Assembly: GCA_959607825.1 (NCBI GenBank)
Contig: CAUHNW010000007.1
Span: 62,001-126,000 of the forward strand
Source: HGM13006 sp900757695
Lineage (GTDB): Bacteria > Bacillota > Clostridia > Oscillospirales > Oscillospiraceae
Length of the DNA stretch: 64,000 nucleotides
Reading direction: 5' to 3'
How positions within the stretch are numbered: the stretch's first letter is position 1; the number at the start of each line of letters is the position of its first letter. Positions 47,936-56,833 of this stretch are shown piece after piece. The notes under the pieces were generated by a model. The model searched no databases, was not told the DNA's origin, and saw only the letters and a program-made list of their open reading frames with translations. The translations under genes were made by a program, and so were the position numbers.

Positions 47936-50512
47936 TTATTTTGCCTCGTACCAGCTTTTTCCCTGATGGGCATCTGCGATCAGCGGAACCTTCAACTGGG
48001 CGGCGGAGGTCATCTCCTCAGTCACCAGCGCCATGACCTGCTGAGCTTCTGCCTCCGGGCATTCTACGATCAGCTCATCGTGTACCTGCAATACCAGCCG
48101 GGCGTTAAGTCCTTCCTGCTGCATCCGGTTTCGTACCCGGATCATGGCAAGCTTGATAATATCGGCAGCAGTGCCTTGGATGGGGGTGTTCAGTGCCATA
48201 CGCTCTGCACCGGAGCGAACGTTAAAATTGGTGCTTTTCAACTCCGGCAGGCTCCGACGGCGGCCATAGCTGGTTTCTACATAGCCGGTTTCTCTGGCCT
48301 TTTCCACCACATCCTTCATATAGGCCTGAACGCCGGTGTAGTGGCCCAGATAGCCATCGATATAGGCGCGGGCCTCTTTTCTGGTAACGCCGATATCACC
48401 GGCCAGTGAGAAGTCGGAGATGCCATAGACGATACCAAAGTTGACGGCTTTGGCACTGCGGCGCATCTGCGGGGTCACTGCATCCGGTGTGACACCGAAT
48501 ACGGTAGCAGCAGTGAGCGTGTGGAAGTCTTCACCGGAACGGAAAGCCTCCTGCATGGCCTTGTCATCCGCAATGTCACTGAGGACCCGAAGCTCGATCT
48601 GACTGTAGTCCGCATCTACAAGCACGCAGCCCTGAGCCGGGACAAACATCTTTCGGATCTCGCCGCCCAATTCTGTGCGGACGGGAATGTTCTGAAGGTT
48701 TGGATCTGTGGAGCTCAGACGGCCGGTAGCGGTGACCATGTTTTGGAAGGTCGTGTGGATTCGACCATCGGAGGCAATCACCTTCAGAAGCCCCTCGGCA
48801 TAGGTGGAGCGCAGCTTGGTGAGCATCCGGTAGTCGATAATGGCCGGGATGATGGGGTGCTTGTCCTTGAGACTTTCCAGTACATCAATGTTGGTGGAGT
48901 AGCCGGATTTTGTCTTTTTGCCATGGGGGAGCCCCAAGGTCTCGAACAGCAGAGAGCCCAGCTGCTTGGTGGAATTGATATTAAACGGGCCGCCGGCGTA
49001 GCCGTAGATCAGACTTTCACAATCCTGAATCCGGGCGGTGAGCATCTGCTCAAAGGCGGTCAGCGTGTCACGATCCACCAGAATGCCGGTGTGCTCCATC
49101 TCCGCCAGCACCGGGCAGAGAGGAAAGTCAATGGCGTGATAAACTGCGTCCATACCCTCCTCCTTGACCAGATTCGGCAGGACGGTATAGAGGGCTGCAA
49201 TGGCGGCGGCCTCCCCGGGAAGGCCGTCCTCAATGGAGCGATTGCAATAGCGCTCCATCAGATCCTTTAGCTCATAGCCGGAGCGGGAGGGCTCCAGCAA
49301 ATAGGCAGCCAAGGCTGTGTCATATAGGAATCCTTCGATACAGAGACCCTGTGCAAGCAGCGCGGTCATCATGGATTTGCAGTCGTGGACAACCTTTTTC
49401 GTGGCCGGGGTAAAGATGCCGTCCAGCAGACGGGGCCATTCCATCAGACCCAGTATATTCTGCTGGGCATGATATACGGTGTCGTTCAGGGAGACGGCCA
49501 GCTCAGAGAGATCTCCGTTGGCGGAGAGAAACAGCGGCATATCTCCGGAAAGCTTTGAGAGAAAGGCATCGACTGCCTCAGGTGTTTCAATGGGCTGGAT
49601 ATCCAGCGTGGGGATATCTTCTGCCATGGCCTGTGCCTGAGGCTCCAACAGCCGGTACTTGTCAATGAGACGGCCAAAGTTCAGGCTGCGGAACAGCTCC
49701 AGCAGCTTTGGACGATCCCATGCGGTTATCAGGTTGGCCTCAGGGGAAAAGTTCATCGGTGCGTTGCAGCGGATGGTGGCAAGCTCATAGCTCTGGTAAG
49801 CGGAATCCTTTCCCTCCTGAAGCTTCCGGCGCAGGGCGGGCTTCAAAGCTTCATCTTCGGCGTGGGCATATACGTTGTCCAGCGTGCCAAATTTGTGCAT
49901 CAGATCCTTGGCGGTTTTTTCTCCGACCCCCGGGACACCGGGATAATTGTCGGAGGAATCCCCCATCAGGGCCTTTAGATCAATGAGGCCCTTGGAAGAA
50001 AAACCATATTCCTCCTGAAATACGGCTGGGGTGTAGTTCACAGAGCGGGTCTGACCACCCTTGGTGGTGATCAGCTTGACGGTAACATGGTCATCTACAA
50101 GCTGGAGGGAGTCCCGATCGCCGGTGACAATGACACAGTCCCAGCCATGTTCGCCGCAGATCCGCCCGGCAGTGCCCAGAATGTCATCTGCTTCCCAGCC
50201 GGAAAGCGAATAGGTGGGGATGTGCATGGCGCTGAGAATGTCTTTGAGAATCGGCATCTGGGAGGCCAGCTCATCGGGCATGGGCTTTCTGGTGGCCTTG
50301 TAGCCCTCGTAGGCGGTGTGTCGGAAGGTAGGGCCTTTTTCGTCAAAGGCAACAGCCAGCGCCTCCGGCTGCTCGGCATCCAGAAGGGACTGCATAATGT
50401 TCAGAAAACCATAGACGGCGCCTGTGGGCTGACCGGATTTGGAGGACAGGTAGCCTACCCCGTAAAAGGCACGGTTGATGATGCTGTTGCCGTCTAAAAT
50501 CATGAGTTTCAT
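47936..50512 (-). CDS. polA: DNA polymerase I
   Basis: The product has 858 residues from ATG 50512; a GTG nine bases earlier overlaps the ribosome site. It has an N-terminal 5'-3' exonuclease ('MILDGNSIINRAFYGV', 'GWEADDILGTAGRI', 'GDSSDNYPGVPGVGEKTA'). The middle exonuclease-like domain seems inactive: the motif I Asp-x-Glu is missing ('DMPLFLSANGDLSE'), as in Bacillus Pol I. The polymerase domain has 'DADYSQIELRVLS' (A), 'RRSAKAVNFGIVYGIS' (B) and 'QVHDELIVE' (C). It repairs DNA and removes Okazaki primers. Downstream of the rRNA methyltransferase gene in one leftward unit. Confidence 0.97.
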   Translation of the reverse strand: MKLMILDGNSIINRAFYGVGYLSSKSGQPTGAVYGFLNIMQSLLDAEQPEALAVAFDEKGPTFRHTAYEGYKATRKPMPDELASQMPILKDILSAMHIPTYSLSGWEADDILGTAGRICGEHGWDCVIVTGDRDSLQLVDDHVTVKLITTKGGQTRSVNYTPAVFQEEYGFSSKGLIDLKALMGDSSDNYPGVPGVGEKTAKDLMHKFGTLDNVYAHAEDEALKPALRRKLQEGKDSAYQSYELATIRCNAPMNFSPEANLITAWDRPKLLELFRSLNFGRLIDKYRLLEPQAQAMAEDIPTLDIQPIETPEAVDAFLSKLSGDMPLFLSANGDLSELAVSLNDTVYHAQQNILGLMEWPRLLDGIFTPATKKVVHDCKSMMTALLAQGLCIEGFLYDTALAAYLLEPSRSGYELKDLMERYCNRSIEDGLPGEAAAIAALYTVLPNLVKEEGMDAVYHAIDFPLCPVLAEMEHTGILVDRDTLTAFEQMLTARIQDCESLIYGYAGGPFNINSTKQLGSLLFETLGLPHGKKTKSGYSTNIDVLESLKDKHPIIPAIIDYRMLTKLRSTYAEGLLKVIASDGRIHTTFQNMVTATGRLSSTDPNLQNIPVRTELGGEIRKMFVPAQGCVLVDADYSQIELRVLSDIADDKAMQEAFRSGEDFHTLTAATVFGVTPDAVTPQMRRSAKAVNFGIVYGISDFSLAGDIGVTRKEARAYIDGYLGHYTGVQAYMKDVVEKARETGYVETSYGRRRSLPELKSTNFNVRSGAERMALNTPIQGTAADIIKLAMIRVRNRMQQEGLNARLVLQVHDELIVECPEAEAQQVMALVTEEMTSAAQLKVPLIADAHQGKSWYEAK

Positions 50513-50543
50513 GTGAATCACTCTTTTCTATGAAGGTGTTCAA

Positions 50544-51656
50544 TCAATAATACATGAACAGATTGCATTTGATCATGCCGTTATAGAGCTTCCGCTTTTT
50601 GGTGCAGCGGCGGCCATAGTAGCGCTCCAGCTCCTCTTCCGAGGAGATAATGTAGACGCTGTAGTCCTTCTGAGCCCCCACAGTGCGCCCAAAGCTGCGG
50701 AGCAGCTGCTGGGCCTGACGCTGTTCCAGCATCCGCTGGCCATAGGGCGGATTGGTGACAATGACGCCCTTGCCCTCGGGCAGCGTCAGCTTGGTGGCAT
50801 CGGCCTGAGAGAAGGTAATATATTTTTCCATACCGGCCTTTTTGGCGTTGCTTTGGGCAATGGCCAGAGATTTAGGGTCGATGTCGGAGGCATAGATGTG
50901 GTAATCCCCGTGGAATTCCCGATCCAGCGCCTCGCTGCGGGCCTGCCGCCACATATCTTCCTTGCTGATGTGCCACTTTTGGCAGGCAAAGCTGCGGTTT
51001 AGGCCGGGGGCACGATTTTTGGCGATCATAGCGGCCTCAATGGCGATGGTGCCGGAGCCGCAGAAGGGGTCGATAAAGCTGTCCCGGCCACGGTAACGGG
51101 AAAGGTTTACCATAGCGGCGGCCAGCGTTTCCCGGAGCGGGGCATCGTTGCCAACGGCACGATAGCCGCGCTTATGGAGCCCGGCGCCGGTGGTGTCCAG
51201 AAACAGCTCTGCCTGATCCTTCATGATGGAAAATTGCAGCTGATAGAGGCTGCCGGTTTCCGGAAGCCAGGAAACATGATATTTCTCGCCCAGACGCTTT
51301 GCTGCGGCCTTTTTGATAATGGCCTGACAATCCGGCACAGAGTGAAGCTGAGAGCCCAGACAGTGGCCCTTGACCGGGAAAGCGCCGTCCTTGGGAATAA
51401 TGGCCTCCAGGGGCGTTTTGTATACACCCTGAAACAGCTCTTCAAAGGTGTGTGCCGGGAAGGCGGCCAGACGCAGCAGCACCCGTTCACCGGTACGAAG
51501 CCAGAGATTGGCCCGAATGACATCTTCAAAGGTGCCCTTAAACAGAACACGACCGTTTTCGGCGGCAACATCCTTCATGTTGAGCCGCCGGAGCTCCTGT
51601 GCGCAAAGTCCCTCCAGCCCAAACAGGCAGGGGACGGAAAGTGTAAATTCAGTCAT
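50544..51656 (-). CDS. THUMP-domain class I rRNA methyltransferase (RlmL/YpsC-like)
   Basis: The product has 370 residues. The N-terminal THUMP RNA-binding domain (about 45-155) is followed by a Rossmann methyltransferase domain with 'FIDPFCGSGTIAIEAAMIAKNRAPG' (SAM site) and the 'VTNPPYGQRM' catalytic loop, typical of N2-guanine or N6-adenine methylation. It corresponds to the methyltransferase half of E. coli RlmL (23S G2445) and Bacillus YpsC; the target base is inferred. Co-directional with polA, with a 31-base gap. Confidence 0.9.
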   Translation of the reverse strand: MTEFTLSVPCLFGLEGLCAQELRRLNMKDVAAENGRVLFKGTFEDVIRANLWLRTGERVLLRLAAFPAHTFEELFQGVYKTPLEAIIPKDGAFPVKGHCLGSQLHSVPDCQAIIKKAAAKRLGEKYHVSWLPETGSLYQLQFSIMKDQAELFLDTTGAGLHKRGYRAVGNDAPLRETLAAAMVNLSRYRGRDSFIDPFCGSGTIAIEAAMIAKNRAPGLNRSFACQKWHISKEDMWRQARSEALDREFHGDYHIYASDIDPKSLAIAQSNAKKAGMEKYITFSQADATKLTLPEGKGVIVTNPPYGQRMLEQRQAQQLLRSFGRTVGAQKDYSVYIISSEEELERYYGRRCTKKRKLYNGMIKCNLFMYY

Positions 51657-51707
51657 TGATTACTCCTTGTTTTATGTTATGGCATAATCCGCCTATCTTA
51701 TCCATTT

Positions 51708-51736
51708 AGTATACCTGAATTTCCCGAAAAGTGCAA
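51708..51736 (-). promoter_or_regulatory. Promoter of the methyltransferase-polA unit
   Basis: TTGCAC (51736-51731), a 17-base spacer and TATACT (51713-51708) on the minus strand. Confidence 0.75.
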
Positions 51737-51768
51737 CACAAAGCGACCCGGTAAAAACCAATGGAGGA

Positions 51769-51797
51769 TTGCGCCGAGACTGTGGATATGCTATGAT
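51769..51797 (+). promoter_or_regulatory. Promoter of the DUF2007-like / MATE unit
   Basis: TTGCGC (51769-51774), a 17-base spacer and TATGAT (51792-51797), divergent from the methyltransferase promoter. Confidence 0.65.
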
Positions 51798-51850
51798 AAC
51801 ACTACAAAAGTACGAAGTGAAACTGTTGGAAGCCAGAGGGAGGAAACGGG

Positions 51851-52108
51851 ATGAGATGGATTACCATATTGAACAGTGAAAATATCTATCTGGGATATGA
51901 TGCGGCACTGCGGCGTAATATTCTGGACGTGCTGGACAGAAATCATATTTCCTGCCGGGATAAATGGCGGGCCAGACCCGCTGGAGGATTGCAGCAGCGT
52001 GATCGGGCGGGCCAATCCACCGATCACGACATTCTGTACCGCATCGATGTGCACAAGGATGATGCCGATGAGGCAGTGCATCTGCTGAAGCAGGCCGGAA
52101 TATTTTAA
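51851..52108 (+). CDS. Small hypothetical protein, DUF2007-like fold
   Basis: The 85-residue protein has a strand-helix start ('WITILNSENIYLGYDAALRRNILDVLDRNHISC') and ends in a helix ('YRIDVHKDDADEAVHLLKQAGIF'). This layout recalls small DUF2007-type 'signal transducing' proteins with a beta-alpha-beta fold, but the resemblance is only in pattern. GGAGGAAACGGG precedes the ATG. It lies 12 bases before the MATE gene, so the two are co-transcribed. Confidence 0.65.
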   Translation: MRWITILNSENIYLGYDAALRRNILDVLDRNHISCRDKWRARPAGGLQQRDRAGQSTDHDILYRIDVHKDDADEAVHLLKQAGIF

Positions 52109-52120
52109 GGGGGAAGCGCC

Positions 52121-53488
52121 ATGGCGTCATTACAGAATCAGGACCTTCTGAACGGCAGCGTGCCACGGCGGCTGCTGGCATTTTCCATGCCGTTTTTGGC
52201 GGCGAATGTGCTTCAGTCTGTCTATGCGGTGGTGGATATGATCATCGTAGGACAGTTTGTTGGCTCGGCGGGGCTGTCCGGCGTATCCGTTGGCAGCCAG
52301 ATCGCAAGTCTGTTTACCTCCACGGGTATGGGCCTCAGTATGGGCGGGCAGATGATGCTGGCCCAGTATAAGGGCTCCGGGGATGAAAAGGCGCAGCGGG
52401 AGTCCATCGGAACCATGATGACCTTTATGCTGCTGCTGGGACTGTGCCTGATGGTTCCATGTCTGCTTTTTGCCCATCCGCTGCTGAATTTGCTCAACAC
52501 ACCGGCGGAGGCCATGACCGATGCATTTCGGTATTTTGTGATCAGCGCTGTGGGCATTGTGTTCATCTTTGGCTATAACTCTGTGTGTGCGATTATGCGG
52601 GGGCTGGGGGATTCCAAGCGGCCCATGTATTTTGTGGCGGTCAGCACCGTGACCAATATTATTCTGGATCTCATCTTTGTGGGGCCGCTTCACTGGGGCG
52701 CAGGCGGCGCTGCTGCGGCAACGATCATTGCGCAGGGCATCTCTTTTGTTTCGGCATTTATCTATCTCTACCGGCATCGGGAGGGCTTTGTATTTGACTT
52801 TCAGCCCAAGAGCTTCCGCATCGTCGGGGAACGGCTCAAGACCATGCTGAAGGTAGGCATTCCCTTTGCACTTCAGTTTTCCATGCTGATGATCTCCATG
52901 CTCTTTGTGGTGTCCATGGTCAACAGCTATGGGGTCAGCGCTTCAGCGGGCTATGGAGTTGGCGGCAAGGTGGATAACTTTGCAACGCTGCCGGTCTATG
53001 CATTTTCCTCGGCAGCCTCCACCATGGTGGGGCAGAATATGGGGGCACGCCAGCCCCAGCGGGCCAGATCTGTGGTACACTGGTGTGTGCTGATGACGCT
53101 GATCTGTGAGACTGTGATCTTTGTGCTGGTGCAGCTGTTTGCGGCCCAGATCATCTCCATCTTCAACCGGGAGCCAGAGGTGGTTGCGGTTGGCGTTCAA
53201 TATCTCCGGTTTATGGCTTTTGCTTATCTGGCACACTGCTTTTTGGACGGCTACCAGTCCATGGCCAACGGCGTAGGCTTCAGTATGCTGAGCTTTATCT
53301 GCTGTACCGTTGACGGATTGATCGTAAGAATCCCACTGGCATGGCTCTTCGGTTCGGTGCTGGGCATGGGCATCAAGGGGGTATTCTTGGGCTGTATGGC
53401 GGCGCCCTTCTCTGCGGGACTCATCAGCGCCGGATACTTCTATTCCGGCGTGTGGAAGCGACAGGGGCTGGTACGGCAGGAAACGTGA
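52121..53488 (+). CDS. MATE-family efflux transporter
   Basis: The 455-residue membrane protein has twelve predicted helices in two six-helix halves. The opening 'RRLLAFSMPFLAANVLQSVYAVVDMIIVGQFVGSAGLSGVSVGSQIASL' in pieces is the MATE N-terminal signature, and the second half starts near residue 235 ('VGIPFALQFSMLMISMLFVVSMVNSYG'). MATE proteins export drugs or cationic organics in exchange for Na+ or H+. It resembles the second MATE gene at 62493-63860 only at family level. Confidence 0.93.
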   Translation: MASLQNQDLLNGSVPRRLLAFSMPFLAANVLQSVYAVVDMIIVGQFVGSAGLSGVSVGSQIASLFTSTGMGLSMGGQMMLAQYKGSGDEKAQRESIGTMMTFMLLLGLCLMVPCLLFAHPLLNLLNTPAEAMTDAFRYFVISAVGIVFIFGYNSVCAIMRGLGDSKRPMYFVAVSTVTNIILDLIFVGPLHWGAGGAAAATIIAQGISFVSAFIYLYRHREGFVFDFQPKSFRIVGERLKTMLKVGIPFALQFSMLMISMLFVVSMVNSYGVSASAGYGVGGKVDNFATLPVYAFSSAASTMVGQNMGARQPQRARSVVHWCVLMTLICETVIFVLVQLFAAQIISIFNREPEVVAVGVQYLRFMAFAYLAHCFLDGYQSMANGVGFSMLSFICCTVDGLIVRIPLAWLFGSVLGMGIKGVFLGCMAAPFSAGLISAGYFYSGVWKRQGLVRQET

Positions 53489-53499
53489 AATTTGAATGA

Positions 53500-53538
53500 G
53501 AAAACAGCTGCTGCAAGAAACGCCTTGCAGCAGCTGTT
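53500..53538. terminator. Terminator between the MATE and aldehyde dehydrogenase genes
   Basis: A 14-bp perfect stem (53503-53516 / 53525-53538) has its T-run on the minus strand (GTTTTC), best for the leftward operon. Confidence 0.8.
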
Positions 53539-53548
53539 CCGCTCCATA

Positions 53549-54919
53549 TCATCGCAAAAACATTTTCAGCAGTTTTTCCTTCCACGGAGTATATCGCTGA
53601 TACCGCATGGGAAGATCCAGCCAGCAGGCTTTATCCACAATGCTCTTTTCGTGGGTAAAGGTGTCGAAGCCGTACTTTCCGTGATAGCTTCCCATGCCGC
53701 TCATTCCTACGCCGCCGAAGCCCATCCGGGAGGTGGCAAGGTGGATGATGGTGTCATTGACGCATCCGCCGCCATAGCTGACATTCTCCTGAATATAGCG
53801 GATTGCACCACGGTCACCGGAAAAAATATAAAGGGCCAGCGGCTTGGGACGGGACTGGATCAAGGCCGCAGCCTCATCCAATGTGCGGTAGGGCAGTACC
53901 GGCAATATCGGTGCAAACAGCTCCTCGCCCATGGCGGGGCCGTCCGGTGCGACCGGGCCCACCACCGTGGGGGCGATTTGCAGGGTATCGGGATCCCGCT
54001 GACCGCCGAAGAGAATCGTCTCGCCATCCAGAATCTGGGAGATCCGGTCAAAATGACGCTGGTTGACGATCCTGCCGTAATCGGGATTTTGCAGGGGAGC
54101 TTCTCCGTACATTTCCTGAATGGCGGCGTAGAGCAGGGGCAAAAAACGATCCATTACGGATTCCTGAATCAGCAGGTAATCCGGGGCAACACAGGTCTGG
54201 CCGCAGTTCAGGTATTTGCCGAAAGCAATGCGTTTGGCGGCTACCTTGAGATTAGCAGTCTCGTCTACGATGCAGGGACTTTTTCCGCCCATCTCCAGGG
54301 TGACCGGGGTGAAATGCTCGGCTGCTTTTTGCAGCACCAGCTTTCCCACCGAAGTGCCGCCGGTGAAGAAGATATAGTCAAACTGCTGTTCCAGAAGGCT
54401 CTGATTTTCGGCACGTCCCCCCTCGACCACGGCTACATACTCCTCCGGAAATACGGAAGCAATCAGACGCTTAATGACCGAAGAGGTGGCCGGCGAATAA
54501 GCACTGGGCTTGAGAATCACGGTGTTGCCTGCGGCAATGGCATCGGCCAGCGGCTCCATGGTCAGCATAAAGGGGTAATTCCATGGGCTCATAATGAGTA
54601 CGCAGCCGTAGGGCTCTTTTAACACATAGCTTTTTGACGGGAATTGGGCAATGGGGGTGCGCACCCGCTTTTTTGCGGCAAAGTCCCGGAGATGGGATTT
54701 CATAAAGGAAATTTCGCTGAGGGTCAGACCAGTTTCGCACATATAGGTCTCAAAGCCGCTTTTTCCCAAGTCCGCCTGCAAAGCGGCGTTGATTTCTGGC
54801 TCCATTTTCCGAATCTCACGATACAGCGTGTCCAGCATCAGCTCCCGAAATGCAAGACTGCGGGTACTGCCGGTTCGAAAATAGGTGCGCTGGGCGTCCA
54901 GCAGCGCAGAAAGCTCCAT
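53549..54919 (-). CDS. Aldehyde dehydrogenase, class 3 / fatty-aldehyde type
   Basis: The product has 456 residues, the short class 3 length. It has 'MSPWNYPFMLTMEPLADAIAAGNTVILKPSAYSP', 'FFTGGTSVGKLVL' (NAD site), the general-base Glu in 'TLEMGGKSPCIVDE' and the catalytic Cys in 'NCGQTCVAPDYLL'. The C-terminus 'YTPWKEKLLKMFLR' may touch membranes, as in fatty-aldehyde dehydrogenases. It oxidises an aldehyde to the acid with NAD(P). Last gene of the SCP2 / alcohol dehydrogenase / aldehyde dehydrogenase operon; it starts right at the end of the alcohol dehydrogenase gene. Confidence 0.93.
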   Translation of the reverse strand: MELSALLDAQRTYFRTGSTRSLAFRELMLDTLYREIRKMEPEINAALQADLGKSGFETYMCETGLTLSEISFMKSHLRDFAAKKRVRTPIAQFPSKSYVLKEPYGCVLIMSPWNYPFMLTMEPLADAIAAGNTVILKPSAYSPATSSVIKRLIASVFPEEYVAVVEGGRAENQSLLEQQFDYIFFTGGTSVGKLVLQKAAEHFTPVTLEMGGKSPCIVDETANLKVAAKRIAFGKYLNCGQTCVAPDYLLIQESVMDRFLPLLYAAIQEMYGEAPLQNPDYGRIVNQRHFDRISQILDGETILFGGQRDPDTLQIAPTVVGPVAPDGPAMGEELFAPILPVLPYRTLDEAAALIQSRPKPLALYIFSGDRGAIRYIQENVSYGGGCVNDTIIHLATSRMGFGGVGMSGMGSYHGKYGFDTFTHEKSIVDKACWLDLPMRYQRYTPWKEKLLKMFLR

Positions 54920-56098
54920 TTAGAATGCCTCCTTTAGGATTTGAATGATCTCGGTGATTCCCGCAGCCTTGGGATTGACAATGATTGCACCGTCGGAGAT
55001 GGCGGTCTGAGCCACCTGTGGGAGATCTGCTGCGGTGACTCTGCCGGTGTCCCGCAGGGTCATGGGGAGACCGGTGGAGCCAAAAGACTGAATAAATGAT
55101 TCCACAATGTCGATGGACTTTTCCGCCCGCAGATGCGCAGGAGTCTGGCAGTAGATCTCCGGCCCGGCCAGATGGAGTAGCAGATCGCCGTATACACTTC
55201 GGCACTTGTCCAGATTGTACCGCATAACGTGGGGCAGAAGAATGCTCATGGCGTCGCCATGGGCCACGTGGCACACACCGCCCAGCGCATGTCCAATGGC
55301 ATGTACCAGGCCCACCATGGAGTTTCCAAAGGCGGTGCCGGCCATCAGACTGGCGTTGGCCATGGCCATACGGGCCTCCTTATTCCCTGGCTGTGCTGCG
55401 GCAATGGGGAGATAGCGCATGATCATGGGGATGGCTCCGGCGGCATAGGCGTCAGACATGGGGTTCTTTTGCAGGCAGGTGTAGCTTTCAATGGCGTGGC
55501 AAAGGGCGTCAATGCCGGTGGAGGCGGTGACTTTGGCAGGGAGCGTCATGGTCATGCGAAGGTCCAGCACGGCCACGTCCGGCAGCAGGTGGGCAGAGAT
55601 ATACTCCTGCTTTACATGCCTTTCGGGGTTGGAGATCACGGCCACCGGAGTTGCCTCACTGCCGGTCCCGGCGGTGGTGGGGACGGCAATGAAGGGAATA
55701 TGCCGTCCGGCGGTGAGTACCTCGCAGCCCATAAGAGATTCGATGTCATCGGTGCGCTGTCCGATGACCATCCGGACACCCTTGGCCGTATCAATGACGC
55801 TGCCGCCGCCTACTGCGATTATGCTGTCACAGCACTTCTCCCGAAACAAAGCAGCAATCTGGTTGACAACGGCCACGGAGCTGTCCGGGGGGATCTCCGT
55901 AAAGGTGGCGGCAGGTACCACAGGAGCCATGGCCCGCAGTACGGTGTTAACGGCTCCCACCTTTAGAAGTCCCGGATCACTGAGCAGCAGCGGGGCCTTT
56001 GCTTCCAGCGCATGGAATTCATAGGGGATGTTCTCCAAAGCGGCTTCACCGGAGAGAATTTTTACGGGATTGTGGTATTCATAGTACAGTGGAAACAT
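54920..56098 (-). CDS. Iron-containing alcohol dehydrogenase
   Basis: The 392-residue group III alcohol dehydrogenase has the NAD-binding 'IIAVGGGSVIDTAKGVRM' and 'IPFIAVPTTAGTGSEATPVAVIS'. The metal ligands are in 'TGIDALCHAIESY', 'GLVHAIGHALGGVCHVAHGDAMS' and the upstream Asp in 'PDVAVLDLRMT'. It interconverts an alcohol and its aldehyde, feeding or draining the adjacent aldehyde dehydrogenase. Middle gene of the operon, 26 bases after the SCP2-like gene. Chain length of the substrate is not readable. Confidence 0.94.
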   Translation of the reverse strand: MFPLYYEYHNPVKILSGEAALENIPYEFHALEAKAPLLLSDPGLLKVGAVNTVLRAMAPVVPAATFTEIPPDSSVAVVNQIAALFREKCCDSIIAVGGGSVIDTAKGVRMVIGQRTDDIESLMGCEVLTAGRHIPFIAVPTTAGTGSEATPVAVISNPERHVKQEYISAHLLPDVAVLDLRMTMTLPAKVTASTGIDALCHAIESYTCLQKNPMSDAYAAGAIPMIMRYLPIAAAQPGNKEARMAMANASLMAGTAFGNSMVGLVHAIGHALGGVCHVAHGDAMSILLPHVMRYNLDKCRSVYGDLLLHLAGPEIYCQTPAHLRAEKSIDIVESFIQSFGSTGLPMTLRDTGRVTAADLPQVAQTAISDGAIIVNPKAAGITEIIQILKEAF

Positions 56099-56124
56099 GG
56101 GGATACTCCTTCTATTGTAATGGA

Positions 56125-56604
56125 TCAGAGGGCAGGAATCAATCGAAGATAAACAAGTACAGCGGGATATTGTTTTTTGGGACGATGCTTTAGAATGCGG
56201 CGGGTCATGAAGCCGGGGAATAAATAGTTTTCTGCCAAGTCCACGATTCGAACAACGCCCATAGCCTCATTGATATTGCCCCGGAGGGTGAAGGCGTGGG
56301 CGGCATAGGCACCGGCGATGCCCATGCGTCCGGTGAAGACACGAAAGGCCATCTTCTCGTTCTTGAAGATGATCTCAATGTCGGCAGGGGTATTGGCAGG
56401 GGCTTTTTCAATGGAGTCTCTGCGGACGGCGAAGCTGAGCTTGGGAGCCTCTGGGGCGGAAGATACGGCAAAACGGATGATATGGCCCTCGGGTAATTGC
56501 AGCAGCTCCTGCCGCATCTGACTGTCGGCGTGGGACAGCACACGGATGCCGCGATAGAGCACCTTGAGGATCAGACCACAGAGCGTGGCACGAGGACTAT
56601 TCAT
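56125..56604 (-). CDS. SCP2-like lipid-binding protein
   Basis: The product has 159 residues. The core 'IRFAVSSAPEAPKLSFAVRRDSIEKAPANTPADIEIIFKNEKMAFRVFTGRMGIAGAYAAHAFTLRGNINEAMGVVRIVDLAENYLFP' in overlapping parts has the sterol-carrier-protein-2 pattern (five-strand sheet, lipid pocket, 'F.G.......A...g...l.Gd...a'). SCP2 domains bind acyl chains or sterols. First gene of an operon with alcohol and aldehyde dehydrogenases, which suggests a carrier for a long-chain alcohol or aldehyde; that link is inference. Confidence 0.7.
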   Translation of the reverse strand: MNSPRATLCGLILKVLYRGIRVLSHADSQMRQELLQLPEGHIIRFAVSSAPEAPKLSFAVRRDSIEKAPANTPADIEIIFKNEKMAFRVFTGRMGIAGAYAAHAFTLRGNINEAMGVVRIVDLAENYLFPGFMTRRILKHRPKKQYPAVLVYLRLIPAL

Positions 56605-56638
56605 GGCAACGTTCCTTTCTTTTTAAGTTCTTAAATGG

Positions 56639-56696
56639 TTCACAAAGTGAATCAATTCTGAGATTGTATGATACTACTGCGGCTGCGCTTTGTCAA
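56639..56696 (-). promoter_or_regulatory. Promoter and operator of the SCP2-ADH-ALDH operon
   Basis: TTGACA (56696-56691), a 17-base spacer and TATCAT (56673-56668) lie on the minus strand. The inverted repeat TTCAC-AAA-GTGAA (56639-56651) lies just after the expected start of transcription, suiting a repressor. Confidence 0.75.
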
Positions 56697-56741
56697 TGGA
56701 CAATTTCAAACTGATATCATAAAATATTCAAAAACTGACAC

Positions 56742-56770
56742 TTCATGAAATACCAGAACCCGTGTATACT
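56742..56770 (+). promoter_or_regulatory. Candidate promoter of the ECF S-component gene
   Basis: TATACT (56765-56770) with TTCATG 17 bases upstream (56742-56747). The leader 56771-56833 has no recognised riboswitch. Confidence 0.4.
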
Positions 56771-56833
56771 TGAGTCCATCAAAAGGTTTGCGCAAATCTC
56801 CTGAAATCCTATTTAAAAAGCAGGAGAAAAACT

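Noticed and set aside
56771..56833. Vitamin riboswitch before the ECF S component
   Set aside because: The 63-base leader is too short for TPP, FMN or cobalamin classes and shows no matching core.
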